DNA from: Pyrenula massariospora
Lineage: Eukaryota > Ascomycota > Eurotiomycetes > Pyrenulales > Pyrenulaceae
NCBI GenBank assembly: GCA_021030905.1
Contig: JAGFMI010000016.1
Span: forward strand, 682,001-746,000
DNA: 64,000 nucleotides
Direction of reading: 5' to 3'
The position numbers and the translations under genes are program-made. This document shows, in pieces, positions 11,390 to 24,744 of the stretch. Position 1 is the stretch's first letter, and each line of letters begins with the position of its first letter. A model generated the notes under the pieces. It was given only the letters and a program-made list of their open reading frames with translations, made no database searches and was not told where the DNA came from.

Positions 11390-13172
11390 TCACTTGCCTC
11401 TGGCGCTTGAGTAGGACCTCTCTGCGTGTCCATCTTCAGTACCTGTCCTCTGAACGATTCTCACCCACCTCCTTCTTCTCCATTCTCCCGTCCTACCGTA
11501 TCCCCTCGTCTCCTCCCAGTCCCTTTGTACCGTCTTCGCCTTCCCCTTTTCCCTTCCCTTCTCTTTATTTAACTTTTTCTGGTCGATTGTTGGGCTTAGA
11601 ACTAGACCAGCATCGTCCCCGTTATAATCCTCCTTACTCTGAGGCGGAAGATCCCACACCCACCCCCCAAATTGCTCGCTCACGCCCTCATCCTCGGGGG
11701 CAACCTCAAGCTCAACGCCAGTGACCAGACGCTCGGCGACCCATTCCCGAGCTTCTAGATCCAACTCCCACTTTTTGCCTTTCCAGGACCATCCGCTTGG
11801 AGGTTGGACATCTTCGAAAAAGCGGCAGCCTCGAGGGCGGTCACCCGATATTCGAGACGGAGAGAGAGGATCATAAGGTGTTGGCGTGAAGACGTAGGAT
11901 TCCCATTCATCTTGGTGGGATGTAGACATACCTAATGGCTGAAGGGGGCGGTATTGCAGTTCAAAGATTTCCACCTCACGGGTTTCGGGGTTGCTGGAGA
12001 GGGTTATGGAGGAAATATCGTATAACAGATTAGAGAAGGCGGAATAGGATGTTGGAATGGGGAGAGGCCCCATCCGGATCCAACCAGCATCTGGGTCAGA
12101 GTTGGCTTCCGACAGTCGCTGGTGTCTCTGCTTAGCCTTAAGTAGGTTCGCCTGGACAGAGGGGTGGCCAGCACAAATGAGTATATAGCCTAAGAAAAGA
12201 AAAATAAGGCGCCAAGGGAGTAGATGAGCTACAATGAAGAGGGTCGCTGTTAATACCGTCAGGAAAAGGAACACAGTGGAAGATAGAACCTCGTTGCTAA
12301 AGTTGGTCAAAGGTGCGATCGCCTTGACTGACATATCATGAATATTGGAGAAGTCCGCCATGCTGTTTTGAAGGTCTCTCATGTTGCGAAAGAAGTCCTT
12401 AGAGGTTTCCGAAGCCGGTTTAATGGTTTTTGCAGGGGCCAATGCAGGACCGTAATACGAATATGGTGTTGTAGAAGAGGTGGAGACTGATGCGGGTGGA
12501 GGAGGATGCCGTGCAAGAAACGCTGGAACCATAATGAAGAGGAGAACCGTAGCTAAAGGGACCACAACCAACAGATCAGGATTAATGCAGATAAATGTGT
12601 AGACGCTTAGAAATGAAAGAGTATGCGTCGGTGTTTTCCAGCTAAACAAACGAATAAGGCGGTTCTGGAACACGAAGGCTATGCCAATCCTGTGAGGTGG
12701 ATAAGTTAGTCACAACGACTGTGGCCATCGATGCGATATTCACCGAGCGTTGAAGCGCCGAAAATTATTCGTCATCAGAGGAAGACTGAACGCTGGACGC
12801 TGGACGTATTTGGAAGATCTTCGGTCGATGGGCTTCTCCGAGTCGCTATCAAGGTCTTCGTCTGGTATGACCTGTGCCAGTAGTCTGCAACATATCAGCC
12901 CTGATCAGCTGCATCACGCGCCGATAGCAATACCGGTTGAAGAGACGATCCTGCAATGACGGACTTCCGTGGGACTTGTCCAGATGGCTGTCTCCATGTT
13001 GTTGGAGCTTCTCTTTCATGTGGGTTGCAGACAGTTTCTTGCGTATTCTCTTTCGCTTGCCATCCTCCTCCTGATCGGACGTAGAGAGGTGATCTTCGTC
13101 CGGAGGGACAGCAAGGAGAGGAACGGGCTCGTCGCGGTTTGCAAATGCTTCTGCAGTGTACTCGTCCATCAT
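11390..13172 (-). CDS. Peroxisomal membrane peroxin, PEX28/29 (Pex24/dysferlin) type
   Basis: Model on the minus strand: 13172-12934, 12884-12744, 12689-11390, giving 559 residues. Introns of 49 and 54 nt are GT-AG; the second has GACTAAC. Splicing yields the family-like run SLQDRLFNR-LLAQVIPDEDL followed by NARIGIAFVFQNRLIRLFSW. Residues ~1-75 are charged and disordered. Membrane segments are at ~145-190 and ~260-305. The C-terminal half carries dysferlin/TECPR-type blocks (FELQYRPL, WESYVFTPTPYDPLS, GWSWKGKKWELDLEAREWV, GGWVWDLP). Family members sit in the peroxisomal or ER membrane and control peroxisome number and size. It is divergent from the DYRK kinase gene. Which paralogue (Pex23, 28, 29 or 30 group) cannot be settled by eye. 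Confidence 0.87.
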
Positions 13173-14392
13173 TCAAAACCGCGATAGAAGTAGGCGAGCG
13201 TCGAAGGACCCATAGGTCAAACAATACTTGTGGTTGGAGAGACTGGTTCGACTAGTCGAGACATTTTTTGGTCAGTGCAGACATGGTGCGGGAGAGGATG
13301 TGCGTGAATCGAGAAACACAAGGTATTTTGGCTCTTCCGCCGCCAGTGCAGATACACAACAGCTCGCTGGCCGAGGTCTAAGGAGTGTACAGAATCACGA
13401 TGCCGCGGCGCTGGTGACTGGATGAGATGAGGGGCGCGCCTACGGAGGTTCCAGCACGGGTAGCAAGGCTGAGCAGCCTTGAGGCAGCCACACACCACCT
13501 GCAGTTCGCATCGGAGATCAGGAGCAGTATTAGGTAGATAGCTCCTACATGGACCGGCACCCCGTAAAGGAGGATCTGGTCAATCGCAGTCGGTGGTTGG
13601 GGTGCCGTTTCTACACCAGTCTATTATTGCTTATTGTTCATCTCAACCCTCCCTTTCGGGCGTGCTAGCCCGGTTCCGTGCATCGCCTATCCCTCACGCT
13701 GCAGCTCCGTCAGGGGCAAAGGGGCACTCCCGCATCGTCGCGTCTCTGGACGAGGGATGGGTGTGGGTGCGTGGAAAAGGACAGAGACACTACGTCTAGA
13801 CGGCCAGTCGTCTTGCCAACACGTCCTGGCAATGGAATGGCCGTGAGAGATCTCGCGCTCAGAGGCGTGTCTCGGGTTGTTGTTATAGCACCAGGGGCAT
13901 AATTGATAAGCCGTAGCTTGATTGAGTGGCCGTCGTCAATGCATGAACATGGCCGCACACGCGGTGGTGCTTGGATCTTCCACTTGCCGGCTAGTCGATT
14001 AAGGTTTCCCTAACGACAAAAGCTCCCGGTGCGTCGGTGATCAGCGTTGTGCTCCTGATCCGACCCTACGTTGGGACTTCTTTTTACCTCCACGTCGAAC
14101 GCATCGATGAACAGCATCCCTTCGGCGCCATCGACTACCTCGACGTGCGGCATGTGTGGACGCGGGTGTCAAGGATGACATAGCAATGGTCGCGCCTGCA
14201 CCGACCACCGCCCCTCAAAAGTTCAACGGCACGAATTCACCGGGTCGCTGCATCCTGCACGCTGACGAGCAATTAGCACGCCCATCGCTTAACGGCGCTC
14301 CCACTGATGGCTCTCGCGGCATCCTCATGAGTCTGTCGTCTGCCTCTTCGTGAAGTCGCCTAGCCTGCACCCTCGACCCTCCATCGTCGGCC
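13173..14392. promoter_or_regulatory. Divergent promoter region of peroxin and DYRK kinase genes
   Basis: A 1.2-kb region between two divergent starts. It contains only short open frames without recognisable content. I saw no repeat and could not pick out a specific operator. It presumably holds both promoters and the kinase 5' leader. Confidence 0.45.
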
Positions 14393-17300
14393 ATGCCAAC
14401 ACGAGCTGCTCCGCAGCAAACGCCTGCGAGCACCAAAAATCGAGTCCGGAGCGCAAATCCGTCCAGGGCGTCTAACCCCTCCCGCTCTGATGATTGGGAC
14501 TCGGGTGGTACGTACCAAATCCCCATCCCTGCAGAGCAGGGTGGCTGCATCTCTGTACAAGCTAACGGAAATTGATGATACAGTGGAGGGGCCTGGGAAG
14601 AAAAGAGTGCAGAAAAGGTCGTCGAACAGCTCCATGAATACCGAACGCAAATTCACCCCTGCTACAAACACTCGCTACAACAACAATGTGGAAATCAAGT
14701 CTACCATTGCGAGCCGGAGAAGGCAATCATCAATTGCAAATCAGAAGGCACCGTTGGGTCCCCGTCCCCTGGACCTGCCTTACGGCAAAAGGTCAGACTT
14801 TCCTTCAAAGTCGGGGTGTTTTCGCACGTGGGGCATTGGTAGAGTCAAGCTGACCCCATCTCATTTAGATCTATCAGCAACAATTCTACCGCAGCAAATC
14901 CCGCTACTACAAACGTCTCGTCAAACACCCGGACGTCTACTGATCGGCCACGTCCGTCCATTAACAGCATTTCGCGCTTCAGCTTCGCATCCATAGCGCC
15001 TGCAACAATTGATTCAGCCTCAAACTCGCTCTCCGATGCTAATGAGGACATCTCGCGTCAGTCTGAAGACGGGTTCGACCAGACGATCAACTTTGATGAT
15101 TTTCACGAGAGCATTACCAATACAGAACCGAGCCTGAGCAGCTTTCCTATGCCCAATTCTGGGGGAGGTAGTATACCCGTCAGATCTTTACAAAACAAGC
15201 CATTAGGTGAAGAAGCTACAGTGTCTGTGGGCAACCCGAACAGAGGTTTCTCGGGAACAAACTCTGTTGGACGAGCGGGCTCACTTGCGAGGCGATTAAG
15301 CAACAGCTCGAATACTCTGAGCAGAAGCTCCTCTAAAACAGAGCCTATGCAGTCGACGGCGTCTGGAGTTCCCAAATTCAGGAGCAGGAGACAGAACAAT
15401 TTTCCTCCAAATTCTTTCAACAATACCTCTACCAGGGCTCCAAGAAAATCCGTGGGACCTGGGACTTTTGCTCCCGAGACGGCAGAAAACGAGCCGCCTA
15501 GGCGACGTCCAAGTGTCGGGGCACGAGCGCTGAGCGACGACAATCAAAAGGACATCACAGGCCTCTCTGAGCGCCAGAATAATCCAACTTCAGACGCCAA
15601 GCTACAAAAGGCTCTGAGAGTCACCACAAATCCTCGGATTATGAAAACAAAATCCCTTCAGCCTCCTCCGAGGGGCTTAGCAGACAGCGGAAATGAGATC
15701 CCTAGAGGACCTGACAGCGCTGTCGTGTCGCCGCGCTCCCCGGGGCGTTCCACGCACGCTGGAAATGCTACCCCATCATCAGCAAAAAGGATGTCAGTAA
15801 TGCCCCATCATGCAACTGGTCTGGGGGCAAGGACGATCAGTCCAACAGATGCACGGCGCATGAAGCGCATGTCGACTATGCCTCAGGCTCCTCCAATCCC
15901 ACAGAGTTTCAACCCAAAAAGTCCACCTACACCACATTTTGATCTCTCCAGTATACAAACGAACAATGTCCCGCCATCACCGGCACCTCCTGCTCGCAAA
16001 AGCGTTACCCCATCTTCCTCAAGAACTACCCCAGACCCAAATCGCAAGTCATACAGTTCAGGCCAATCTCTATCATCCAGCACAAGCTATGGCTCTGTAC
16101 GGAATTCTGCAGTCGGTGCAGGGCAGAGAATGTCCCAAAATCTGTCTTCCTCTCGGTTGCCAACACCAAAGCCGCGCCAAGATGGCTTTAGTGCTACAGC
16201 AGAAGAAGACGTACCACCAGTGCCAGCTATTCCAAAAGCCTATGAGTCGCCCCACAGTGAGCTGGAGCAGCCCTTCTTTTCAGCCAGGTCCTCTAGTCTC
16301 CCTCACGTTGACAGTCCCTATGCGAGCCCTGTTACCGATTCATACGTAGGTCTTCCCGCCTCACAGACGCCGATTGAAAGTCTACCTTCATCCAGAAAAT
16401 CTTCGCTCAACCCGGAAACGGACCCGCAACCTTCTCGAAATAAGGTCCAGAACGTTAGCAAGAAAAACTTACAGCCAATGAGACTACCACCGCTGAACCT
16501 GTTACCGCTCAGCACCCCGACTACGGCAAAAATCAGAGCTCTGGAAGCGCCACTAAGCGATGATAAAGAAAGGCCGTTAACACCTCCGAAACGAGTGACT
16601 GCCAGAACCCCAAGTACGCCCATGACTGCGTCCAAATCTACATTCTTTGGTCGATTTCACAAGGATAGTGACACTGTGCCTAGTAATACACTGAGAAGCA
16701 GTAGCTCACACTTTGTCCTTCGGCCTGGTTCTACGTCATATAGACCGCCAAGTAGCTCAAGCTCACACTTGCAATTTGGGTTCGATGGTCATGGTCAGGG
16801 TCTCCGAACGATATCTCCATTTGTGTCGTCATCAGTCCCAAAATCCAGCGGTGAATTCTCGAATTATATGCGGGCCAAACATGCAAATAGCTCCAATACT
16901 AAGGTTAATGGACCGAGGGCTCAGACGAATGCCAGTGTTGGTAAAGAAGAGAGTCTCAGTCCATCCGAGAATGATGGCGCATTGTCTGGCTTACGCAGAA
17001 AGCTGAGTCTAACGAGGAAGCGTAGCACATCAAAGGCTAGGGAAACAAATGCCAACGAGACAGATACCACAGCCTATGATAACATGCCTCCCCCGAAGCT
17101 ACCTGCGTCTGCGACCTGGGGAAATCTGGCGCAAAAGAGTTCGAGCCCAACATCCAAACCATCATATCTCCGCTCCCGACGGAAGGCCTCTGGCTCCAGC
17201 ATTGCAAGCAATTCTGCAAGAGAAAATCAGCAGAGCATTAGCAGTGAACAAAGCTTCAAAATCGATGGACGACCTTCTTTGGAATCCATTCGGTCGTACG

Positions 17301-18991
17301 ACTTCCATCCAAGCCGAACTTCTTCCTTGTTACCGCCGGCCCAGATAGCCATCAAAACCAAATCTGGATCAATAAAAGGCACCCGTCAGCAAATTTCGGA
17401 TTTGGACAAGGATGATATAGCTGCAGAAGACGAAATGAAGAAGCTAGGCTCTAAGCGAAAGGACTTCGAAGCCGCTGCAAAAGAGCTCGATTCTCTCTAC
17501 AAAAGGGCTTGTCCGAGGGAGTGTGTCACACCCGCACAAGCGCTTATGATTGCCAATCTTAACATCTTCGAGCGAGGTGAGATCGTGGACTATTCCGAGG
17601 TATACTTCACTGGAACTCGCTCTGCGCAGAAAGTTGTCGGCGATCTCAATGCCGCCTCAGCAAACTTTGGTTATGACGACGAGCGTGGAGATTACAATAT
17701 TATTGAGGGAGACCATCTAGCTTATCGCTATGAGGTGGTGGACCTACTTGGCAAGGGTAGTTTCGGCCAGGTAGTACGATGTATCGATCACAAGACCGGC
17801 GTCTTAGTCGCAGTAAAGATTATTCGGAACAAGAAGAGGTTTCATCAACAAGCACTAGTTGAGGTCAACATCCTTCAAAGACTGAAGGAATGGGACCCTC
17901 AGCGGAAACACAGTGTTGTCAATTTTGATCAGGAATTCTACTTTCGCGGACACCTCTGCATCTCTACCGATCTCCTTGGCATGAATCTGTACGAATTCAT
18001 CAAAGCACATGATTTCCGCGGCTTTTCTCTTAAGCTCATTCGACGATTTACGAAGCAATTGCTCGGCACATTGACCCTTCTGCATAGCCACAAGGTCATT
18101 CATTGTGACTTGAAACCAGAGAACGTCCTTCTGGCTCATCCAATGCATTCCGAAATCAAGGTAATTGACTTTGGTTCGAGCTGTTTTGAAAACGAGAAAG
18201 TGTACACCTATATCCAATCCCGATTCTATCGGTCTCCTGAGGTAATACTTGGAATGTCTTATGGAATGCCAATTGACATGTGGAGCGTTGGCTGCATCCT
18301 GGCCGAGCTGTTTACCGGATATCCTATTTTCCCTGGCGAGAACGAACAAGAGCAGCTGGCTTGTATCATGGAGGTCTTTGGACCACCGGAAAAACATTTG
18401 ATCGAGAAGAGCAGCCGTAAAAAGTTATTTTTTGATTCAATGGGCAAGCCAAGGCTGACAGTCTCGTCGAAAGGAAGAAGACGCAGACCGTCTTCCAAAG
18501 ACCTTCGCCAGGCTCTTAAGTGCGACGATGAGGCGTTTCTCGATTTCATTGCTCGGTGTCTGCGCTGGGATCCTGCTAGACGCATGAATCCCCACGATGC
18601 TATGTGCCATGAATTCATCACCGGCTCCAAAGTCAATCCGGCCAGACGCCCGATAACTTTATCTTCGACCAATTCGCCTGTGAAACGCGTCGGATCAGTC
18701 AATGCACCGGCAGGTGCACGTCCTCTACCACAGCCTCCTGCAGCAAACTTAAAGAATGGCATATCCGGCAAGATACCAGACTCGACTGTTAATTCCCCCG
18801 TCAAAACAGCTGTTCCAAAGCGACATTCGACTGTAAATGGATTACAGACACCGTTCGCAGCCAAGCGTGCTTCCAATACCACTGCCCTAAACTCAACCTC
18901 ATCGTTGCCCCGTGTGGCGCATGGTCAGAGAAGTGTGAGCGGCAAACCTGACCTCGCGACTGCCGCTGCAGCAACTAGCTTGGTGAGGTAG
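14393..18991 (+). CDS. pom1: DYRK-family protein kinase, Pom1 type
   Basis: Model: 14393-14507, 14584-14791, 14869-18991, giving 1481 residues. Intron 1 (76 nt) has a GTACGT donor, GCTAAC branch and ACAG end; intron 2 (77 nt) ends CATTTAG with CTGAC upstream. Residues ~1-960 are Ser/Pro/Arg-rich and disordered, with many basic-Ser phosphosite-like stretches. Residues ~975-1060 form the DYRK homology/NAPA region (ALMIANLNIFERGEIVDYSE, GYDDERGDYN). Kinase domain ~1063-1358: glycine loop GKGSFGQV (~1069), HCDLKPEN (~1186), DFG (~1208), activation loop YTY (1220-1222) and SRFYRSPEVILG. DYRKs autophosphorylate the second Tyr of YxY and phosphorylate Ser/Thr. In fission yeast Pom1 forms polar gradients controlling mitotic entry and polarity; the same role here is inferred. 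Confidence 0.9.
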
Positions 18992-20760
18992 ATTATCAAA
19001 ATTAGGCAGCAGAGGTACTGACCATATACAGAGGTCACGCTAGCACTCTCACCCAATCGGTGGTTTCAACCATCAGTTGCCTGGCATCTTCAGCGAGCAA
19101 AGTTTGGAGCTGCACTGGCATAACATACTTTTAGCAGGCGGAGGATAATGTTCGTCGCTTTCTCAGCGTGTAAATTTGGAGAAGACCATTTTGAATGGTT
19201 TGTTGCAAGATATCTACTTCTATACCCCCATTCATCGCGCGTTATCATTATGATACCCTACGTTTTCTGTACTCACTCGCGGGTTGTTTATGGCTGCTCT
19301 GCTCCAAAAGCGAGATTTGCTTCTACGTTTGAGAGCTGTCCTGGCTTAAGCAGCTGCGACAACTTTAAATTTCAAGTTTCCACAACATTATCTAAGACTT
19401 TCAATGATAAAATTCCCCTCGTGGTAATCTTACAAGGACAAGAATTTGCTTTTTGGTCTTAAGGTTGCGGCCTGGGACAGCAGAGTCGCTCTTTTAGCTG
19501 GTGCAGATGGAACTGACAATGGCGCTATGGAAAAGATATAAGAATAGCTTGGCTGTGTTATGTTCGTTCTTCTACTCAAAAACATCGTCGCTTCTGATAC
19601 TTGCCATCTGTATTCGGCATTCGTTTCTCAAAGTGCGTTCGTGTCCGCTCGCCTCCCAAACGTAGTTTACTTTCCCCTAGTGTTGCATGACTATCCTTAC
19701 CGTAGGTACGACATGGTTGTCCTTGTTCCTTTCCCGCGAGTCTGCTTTGTATGACATGATTCCTCGGCCTTTGCCAAGTCGCTGGGGTTGCAGCAAGATC
19801 TGAGTTGGGACAAGCTGATTCATTAAATGATTCGTAATTTTTCAGGCTGATAGACTTGCAAGATTGTTAATGATTTAGGGTTGCGGGGGTTACAAAGGAC
19901 CGTAAGCCAGATAGCGTCGGGTAAGGGCAATGTCACAACCAATCGATATTCGGTAGGATATCTTGCATAGGTCGATGGATTTAATGAAGGATATATGTTC
20001 ATTGTTGAGCCAATCTAGAATATGTAGGACACGCTTGTCTTTATTGACTTTTCTAAACAACGTCCCGTTTGTACCAAACATTGCATATCTTCTTCCCGAT
20101 GTCACAACCGATTTACTGAATGTGGTTTTGAGATTTGCCGCTTCTCATGCCGTGACGTAGGAGTAATATCTCGCACGATGAAAACGTCTCCATTGGTATC
20201 TTCTTACGCTCAAATGTTAGGGTTGGCTATTTTTGCTGGTCCTTTCCCTATTTTTTCCCCTTGTCCTAGCTACTGCTTCTTGTAAGGATAGGACGGTGTA
20301 GAAAGTTAAGGGAATATTTTCGCTTTAGACTAGATACCTTTAGTTGCACATGCTCGCTGGTGAATCATATGCATATTTAAGATCTTGAATTTAAGTCTCG
20401 GTGCCTGCACATAGACTGAGCATGTACCTGATTTTAGTCTAAACTTAAATCTCAACACCTCATCTTCCCATTCGTATCCAGTCCCATAATGGCTCGCCCT
20501 CATAGCGGCAATTTTAGGAGCACCTGATAGACATTCCAAGGGAACCTTTTCGACAATAACATGTCGTGCAAGCCTTACCGCAGGATGTCGTGAATGTTGG
20601 CTGCTTCGAATCTTCAATCCAAGTGTTGTTATGTTGCGTACCTATCGCTAGCTATTGCGCTGGCATTTCGATGTTAAGAGTCCGGTAAGAAGCGTACCAG
20701 GTGTCCTAATCGTCCTAAAAAGCGGGTCAAGGGCCGGAACAATTTTTAAACCTAATCTTG
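18992..20760. other. Long intergenic region between convergent genes
   Basis: 1.8 kb downstream of both the kinase (+) and the Zn2Cys6 factor (-). Only short open frames of at most ~105 codons without recognisable domains. No repeats or RNA genes seen. Confidence 0.4.
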
Positions 20761-23421
20761 TTATTCCAAGTCAAGTCCTCTAAAAATATCACCCTCACTA
20801 CCAAATCTTTCGCTAAGATTTTCACCAAGACCAAGTTCCTCGTCAGGAGCCATGTAGAACGTGTCATCCACAGGCTGTAAGTGAGAAGCACGGTGTATGA
20901 TGGAAGGCGTCTGAATGTGTACACCCATGGCTTGGTCTCCTACCTCTGCTCCTCCTTCCTCGTCATCAGCGTCAGAGCCTAAGGAGGCGTCAGTATAAGT
21001 ATGGAATCTGAACGATATTCGATGTGATGCATCTTACCGTCGCTGGAGCTTGTGTCATCAGCCTCGTGATCGTGTTTTCGCGCACCTAGAGAACAAATTA
21101 GGACAGTACCCAGAGTTTATCGGATTGGGAAAAAGCTCACATGTCCACAAAATCGAGGGGTCCACCCCCATACTTCTCCAAGCCCGGCGGCGGAGCTGCC
21201 AAAGCATTTTCCATGCTTCTTTTCCAGATTGAGGTAGACTCCGCTGTTGCAAGCGTCCGTTTTGCTCCGCAACGACGCCACCTTCCTGGCCAAGTAGAGA
21301 GAAAATACTGTCGATCAAATAGCGTGATGCCGATGCTTCACTTGACGAAGGGTTCTCCATAACGTCAGTGAGCAAAGCAGACATTGCTTGGAGCGGCTGA
21401 TAATTTCCCGGGTAGATCCAATGGAAGTGAGCGTACGACGGCTCGGTACAGAGATCGACGTACTGGCCGATATAAGAGTGAAAGTGAGATATCGCGCTGA
21501 TTGAATTAGCACAGTAGTCAACGTCGTGCCGGTTTCAGATTTTTTACATTTCGCGCAACTCCCGCCATAACATCTTATCCGAGTACTTCTGGAGTGGTTG
21601 ATACAGCGTACAATATGCCTTTTCGATCATGAGACTCAGCAACTTGCTTGACCACGCCAGGAACACACAGTTATGTGAGGTCGACGTAAGGGTCCAGGAC
21701 TGGATGCTTGCCTGTCGCATGGACTCAATTGTTTCATCCTTATTGAGTTCTAAGGCCACTGTATTACTCAGAATCTCTGCGCTTTCCAACACCTGCAGTC
21801 TGCCTACACGCCCTCTAACTTGAATTGATGTGTGTTCAATCAAGGTTTGGAAATGCTGCACATCCTGGATCGACCAGGGATCGAAATCGGTCTGCCGTCC
21901 AAGGATGTCCCTGATTACATTGGATATCAAGAATCGACTCACGGAGACTACTTGCCGACAATCCGCCTCTACCACACCTAAGCTTCTGAAATCGACGCAT
22001 CCGAGCTTTTTCGTCGTTGCAGACGGCTGGGTATACAGAGGCACTGCTCTCCCAGCTACAGCTGAATCTGACGACTGCAAGTCAGAGTTTCGACGGGTGT
22101 ATGAGTCCGCATCGTCTCGAAGTTCTGAAATCATCATAGTGTCATGTTGCCTCTGATTCCACATCATCTGTGGTAAGCCGGACGCGGTCGAGCCCACTTT
22201 GAAAACGTTAGTCATTCTTTTATTCAAGACCCTAATTTCATTTAGAGAAGTACGCTTACTTGCGTCCTTGTGTAATATATGCCACCAAATTCTGCGTCTC
22301 ATCTCCGCTTCTGCATCTCCTATGCCAAAATACTGAGGATCTCGGTGAAGACCAAGAGCTTGTCCCACCCGGAAAGCCGTACTAGTGAAGGAAGTCGAAC
22401 ATTCCGATTCCTCCCTGATCAGTGGCACATGCCAGATAACGAATGCGGCCAGTGAGAAAATTGTTGGGTCACGGGGAAAGCCTAAAATTGTGAGAGTCTG
22501 CATTGTAGCCTTGTAAAGTTGTTTTGACAGACGTGCTTCGCTTGATGTTGCTCGAATCACTTGGCCAGCGGGTTGTGGTCGAGTCACGTAGCCATGGAGA
22601 GAACCGCAAAAAAGCGTCGACAGTATCAGCGCCAAGAATGATGGACATTCCGCCAGAAAACCTTCTGGTGCTTTTTTCTGGTGATAATTTTCTACCGATT
22701 TCCAGAACTCGTCATATTGGTGATAGAATGAAGGGAGATGCAATATTGGGATCAACGGATACACGGTGACCATAAAAACCGCCCACAATTGGTCACAAGT
22801 CTCCTTTGGAGGCAGCCGCTCGATTATCTGTCCCAGCGTGTGTCTGGTCTCGTGTGCGAGAAGTTCCTTTTGCAAGAGTCTCAGAACAGAAACGTCGGGT
22901 TTTGCCCAGTTGCGAAGGTCATGGCACCCTTGACAAAGAGTGGTAGAGTCTGGACCGTCGTCGGCCTCATCTTCTAGGAATCGGGCAAGCTCTGGTCCCT
23001 AAGCAATGATGAGACTCGCTTCGGCGTGCAGTTCGGAATTTTCGACCAACATCTTTGCTTGATATACCCCAGAATGATGGACCGACATACTTTGTTCTCC
23101 CTCCCAACGAACGGTGCAGATGCCCCATGCCCGTGCCTCCGCCTCTGGCATCGCTTGGCAATCTTGTTCTTTCAGTCGATGAAGAAGTGGTGCCGTCTTC
23201 AGGGAGACTTGACTGTGCCGCATCGTCCCCGCTCAAGTACTGACATGAGCGGCCTGCTCTTACACAGTGAGCACAGATAGGGTGGATCTGGGCCGTCAAA
23301 AAGTGTTCCGCACGGGGTATACGTTCCATTGGGAGAATACCTGGTCACATTTCACTCGCCTTGCCCGACACTGCAAGCAGCTTCGAATCGGTCTCGGCTT
23401 CTTACGCTGCTGCGGCAACAT
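20761..23421 (-). CDS. Zn2Cys6 transcription factor with fungal-specific TF domain
   Basis: Model: 23421-23341, 23287-23051, 22998-22260, 22196-21548, 21496-21141, 21085-21038, 20978-20761, giving 775 residues. The first intron (53 nt) splits the zinc cluster; splicing restores C15-x2-C18-x6-C25-x6-C32-x2-C35-x6-C42, the complete six-cysteine pattern that binds two zinc ions and DNA. The middle holds the fungal-specific TF domain (YPLIPILHLPSFYHQYDEFW, RRRIWWHILHKD). Intron 22197-22259 is 63 nt, so it stays in frame if retained; it has GTAAGC and GACTAAC. The C terminus is acidic. The intron at 22999-23050 has a poor donor (GTTGGT) and was chosen because it bypasses an in-frame stop; this junction is the weak point. 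Probably a nuclear regulator; target genes unknown. Confidence 0.85.
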
Positions 23422-23805
23422 CCTGGTAATAAAAGTGCTCACAGTACGTCTTTATTTCTGGATCTTAGATTGACAGAAGGACAGAGGGAACTTGAATGAG
23501 GACTTGAAGACTTTTTCCACCAGATTACTGCTGACTAAATTTGGAGTAAGTGCTGGTAGTGCGCCGTATGCAGATAGATCGACATTGCGTCGCATGTCTG
23601 ATACTCCGACTACACCAAAAGGGTCGAACCCCCGGTCCGTACGAAATCTTGTCCAGTCTCGTACGAAGCGAGAGCGTGCATCGAGTCGTCTTTCCCGCAA
23701 TATTCCGGCCGATCTACTGCCTTCTAAGAAAGAAAGGTTGCGTCAATGATAGACTAGCTCCTGTTAGGCAGCAATACATGTGTTGTCCCACGTTCTTCTT
23801 CTTTC
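23422..23805. other. Intergenic, 5' of Zn2Cys6 factor and 3' of aldolase gene
   Basis: Likely the promoter of the transcription factor. Short open frames are present but none is recognisable. Confidence 0.4.
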
Positions 23806-24744
23806 CTAGGTCCGATACGAGTCATCATTGGAATCCAGCCATCTCATGTAAGCAGACAACTCTTTCACCCCGTACAACGCTCCAGAGAAACGTTTCTCCC
23901 TTGTCACCTCGAATGTCTTGTTAACAGTCTTGGCTGATGGCATATTCAAATTTCCTGCGTTTCCCAGGGAGCAAGCCGACGCATGAGACTGCAAGTCCGT
24001 CGCACACAGCAGCTGGTACATCAGATACCAAGCAGCGCCAACCGATTCACCCGCTGTGATCACCCCATGGTTCCGAAGGAACAAGATATTCTTCTTGCCC
24101 AAGTCCTCGGCTAGGCTTTTCTGCTCTCCTCGATCGACCACGATGCCGTGGTAGTCATGATACGCGACTGGGCCGACCTGGTGGCTTGTTTGGGCCAGTT
24201 CGAGGAAACCTTGTTTGACCGACGACACGCCGGCAGCCGAAGGGTAATGACAGTGCATGATGCTTTGCAGATCTGGACGCGCACGATGAATGGCACTATG
24301 AATCACGAAGCCAGCATCGTTAATGCCGAATAGATCCTCTGTGACGCCAGCATTCTTGATCGAGCCATCGGCCCCGACTTTGATCAAGCTGCTTGCCGTT
24401 ATTTCGCCATATTTTAGTCCGAACGGGTTGATCAGAAAGGACTCGGTGCCATCTTCCTCATGCACTTTGGCCGTTAGATGATTGTAGATATTCTCGTTCC
24501 ATCCTTTCAGCTCGAAGAGTCGGTAGCAAGCTGCCAGCTCGATCCGAGTTTTCCCCTCATGCTCGCTGACCTGGTCTAGGATCGAGCGACTGAGCAGGCT
24601 GGAAACATTTTGGGTGTTGTAACGTTCATCGGGAGCATATGTCTTTGGCGAGAAAGAATGGGTTGATGCATAACGCCGCGAAGGCGACACTATCAATGAT
24701 GGTAAGACTTTTTCAACAGCTCGATTAAACAGTTCGCCATACAT
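23806..24744 (-). CDS. Class II aldolase/adducin-domain protein
   Basis: Intronless gene of 312 residues from ATG 24744. The N-terminal ~45 residues are rich in Arg/Ser/Thr with few acids and could be a mitochondrial targeting sequence. Residues ~63-265 are a class II aldolase/adducin head: the zinc ligands are plausibly H164 and H166 (SIMHCHYPS) and H226 (LFLRNHGVITAG), and NHLTAK with FLINPFGLKYGEI fit the phosphate-binding and strand elements. Bacterial relatives cleave sugar phosphates (fuculose- or ribulose-phosphate type). Fungal members of this length are mostly uncharacterised, so the substrate is unknown. It lies beside a Zn2Cys6 factor on the same strand. Its start is about 0.5 kb from the AT-rich block. 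Confidence 0.85.
   Translation of the reverse strand: MYGELFNRAVEKVLPSLIVSPSRRYASTHSFSPKTYAPDERYNTQNVSSLLSRSILDQVSEHEGKTRIELAACYRLFELKGWNENIYNHLTAKVHEEDGTESFLINPFGLKYGEITASSLIKVGADGSIKNAGVTEDLFGINDAGFVIHSAIHRARPDLQSIMHCHYPSAAGVSSVKQGFLELAQTSHQVGPVAYHDYHGIVVDRGEQKSLAEDLGKKNILFLRNHGVITAGESVGAAWYLMYQLLCATDLQSHASACSLGNAGNLNMPSAKTVNKTFEVTREKRFSGALYGVKELSAYMRWLDSNDDSYRT

Noticed and set aside
23618-23645. GGTTCGACC-like box (minus strand) with a nearby TGGTGTAGTCGG-like box, suggesting a tRNA
   Set aside because: The boxes are in the wrong order for a tRNA promoter and no cloverleaf can be formed.
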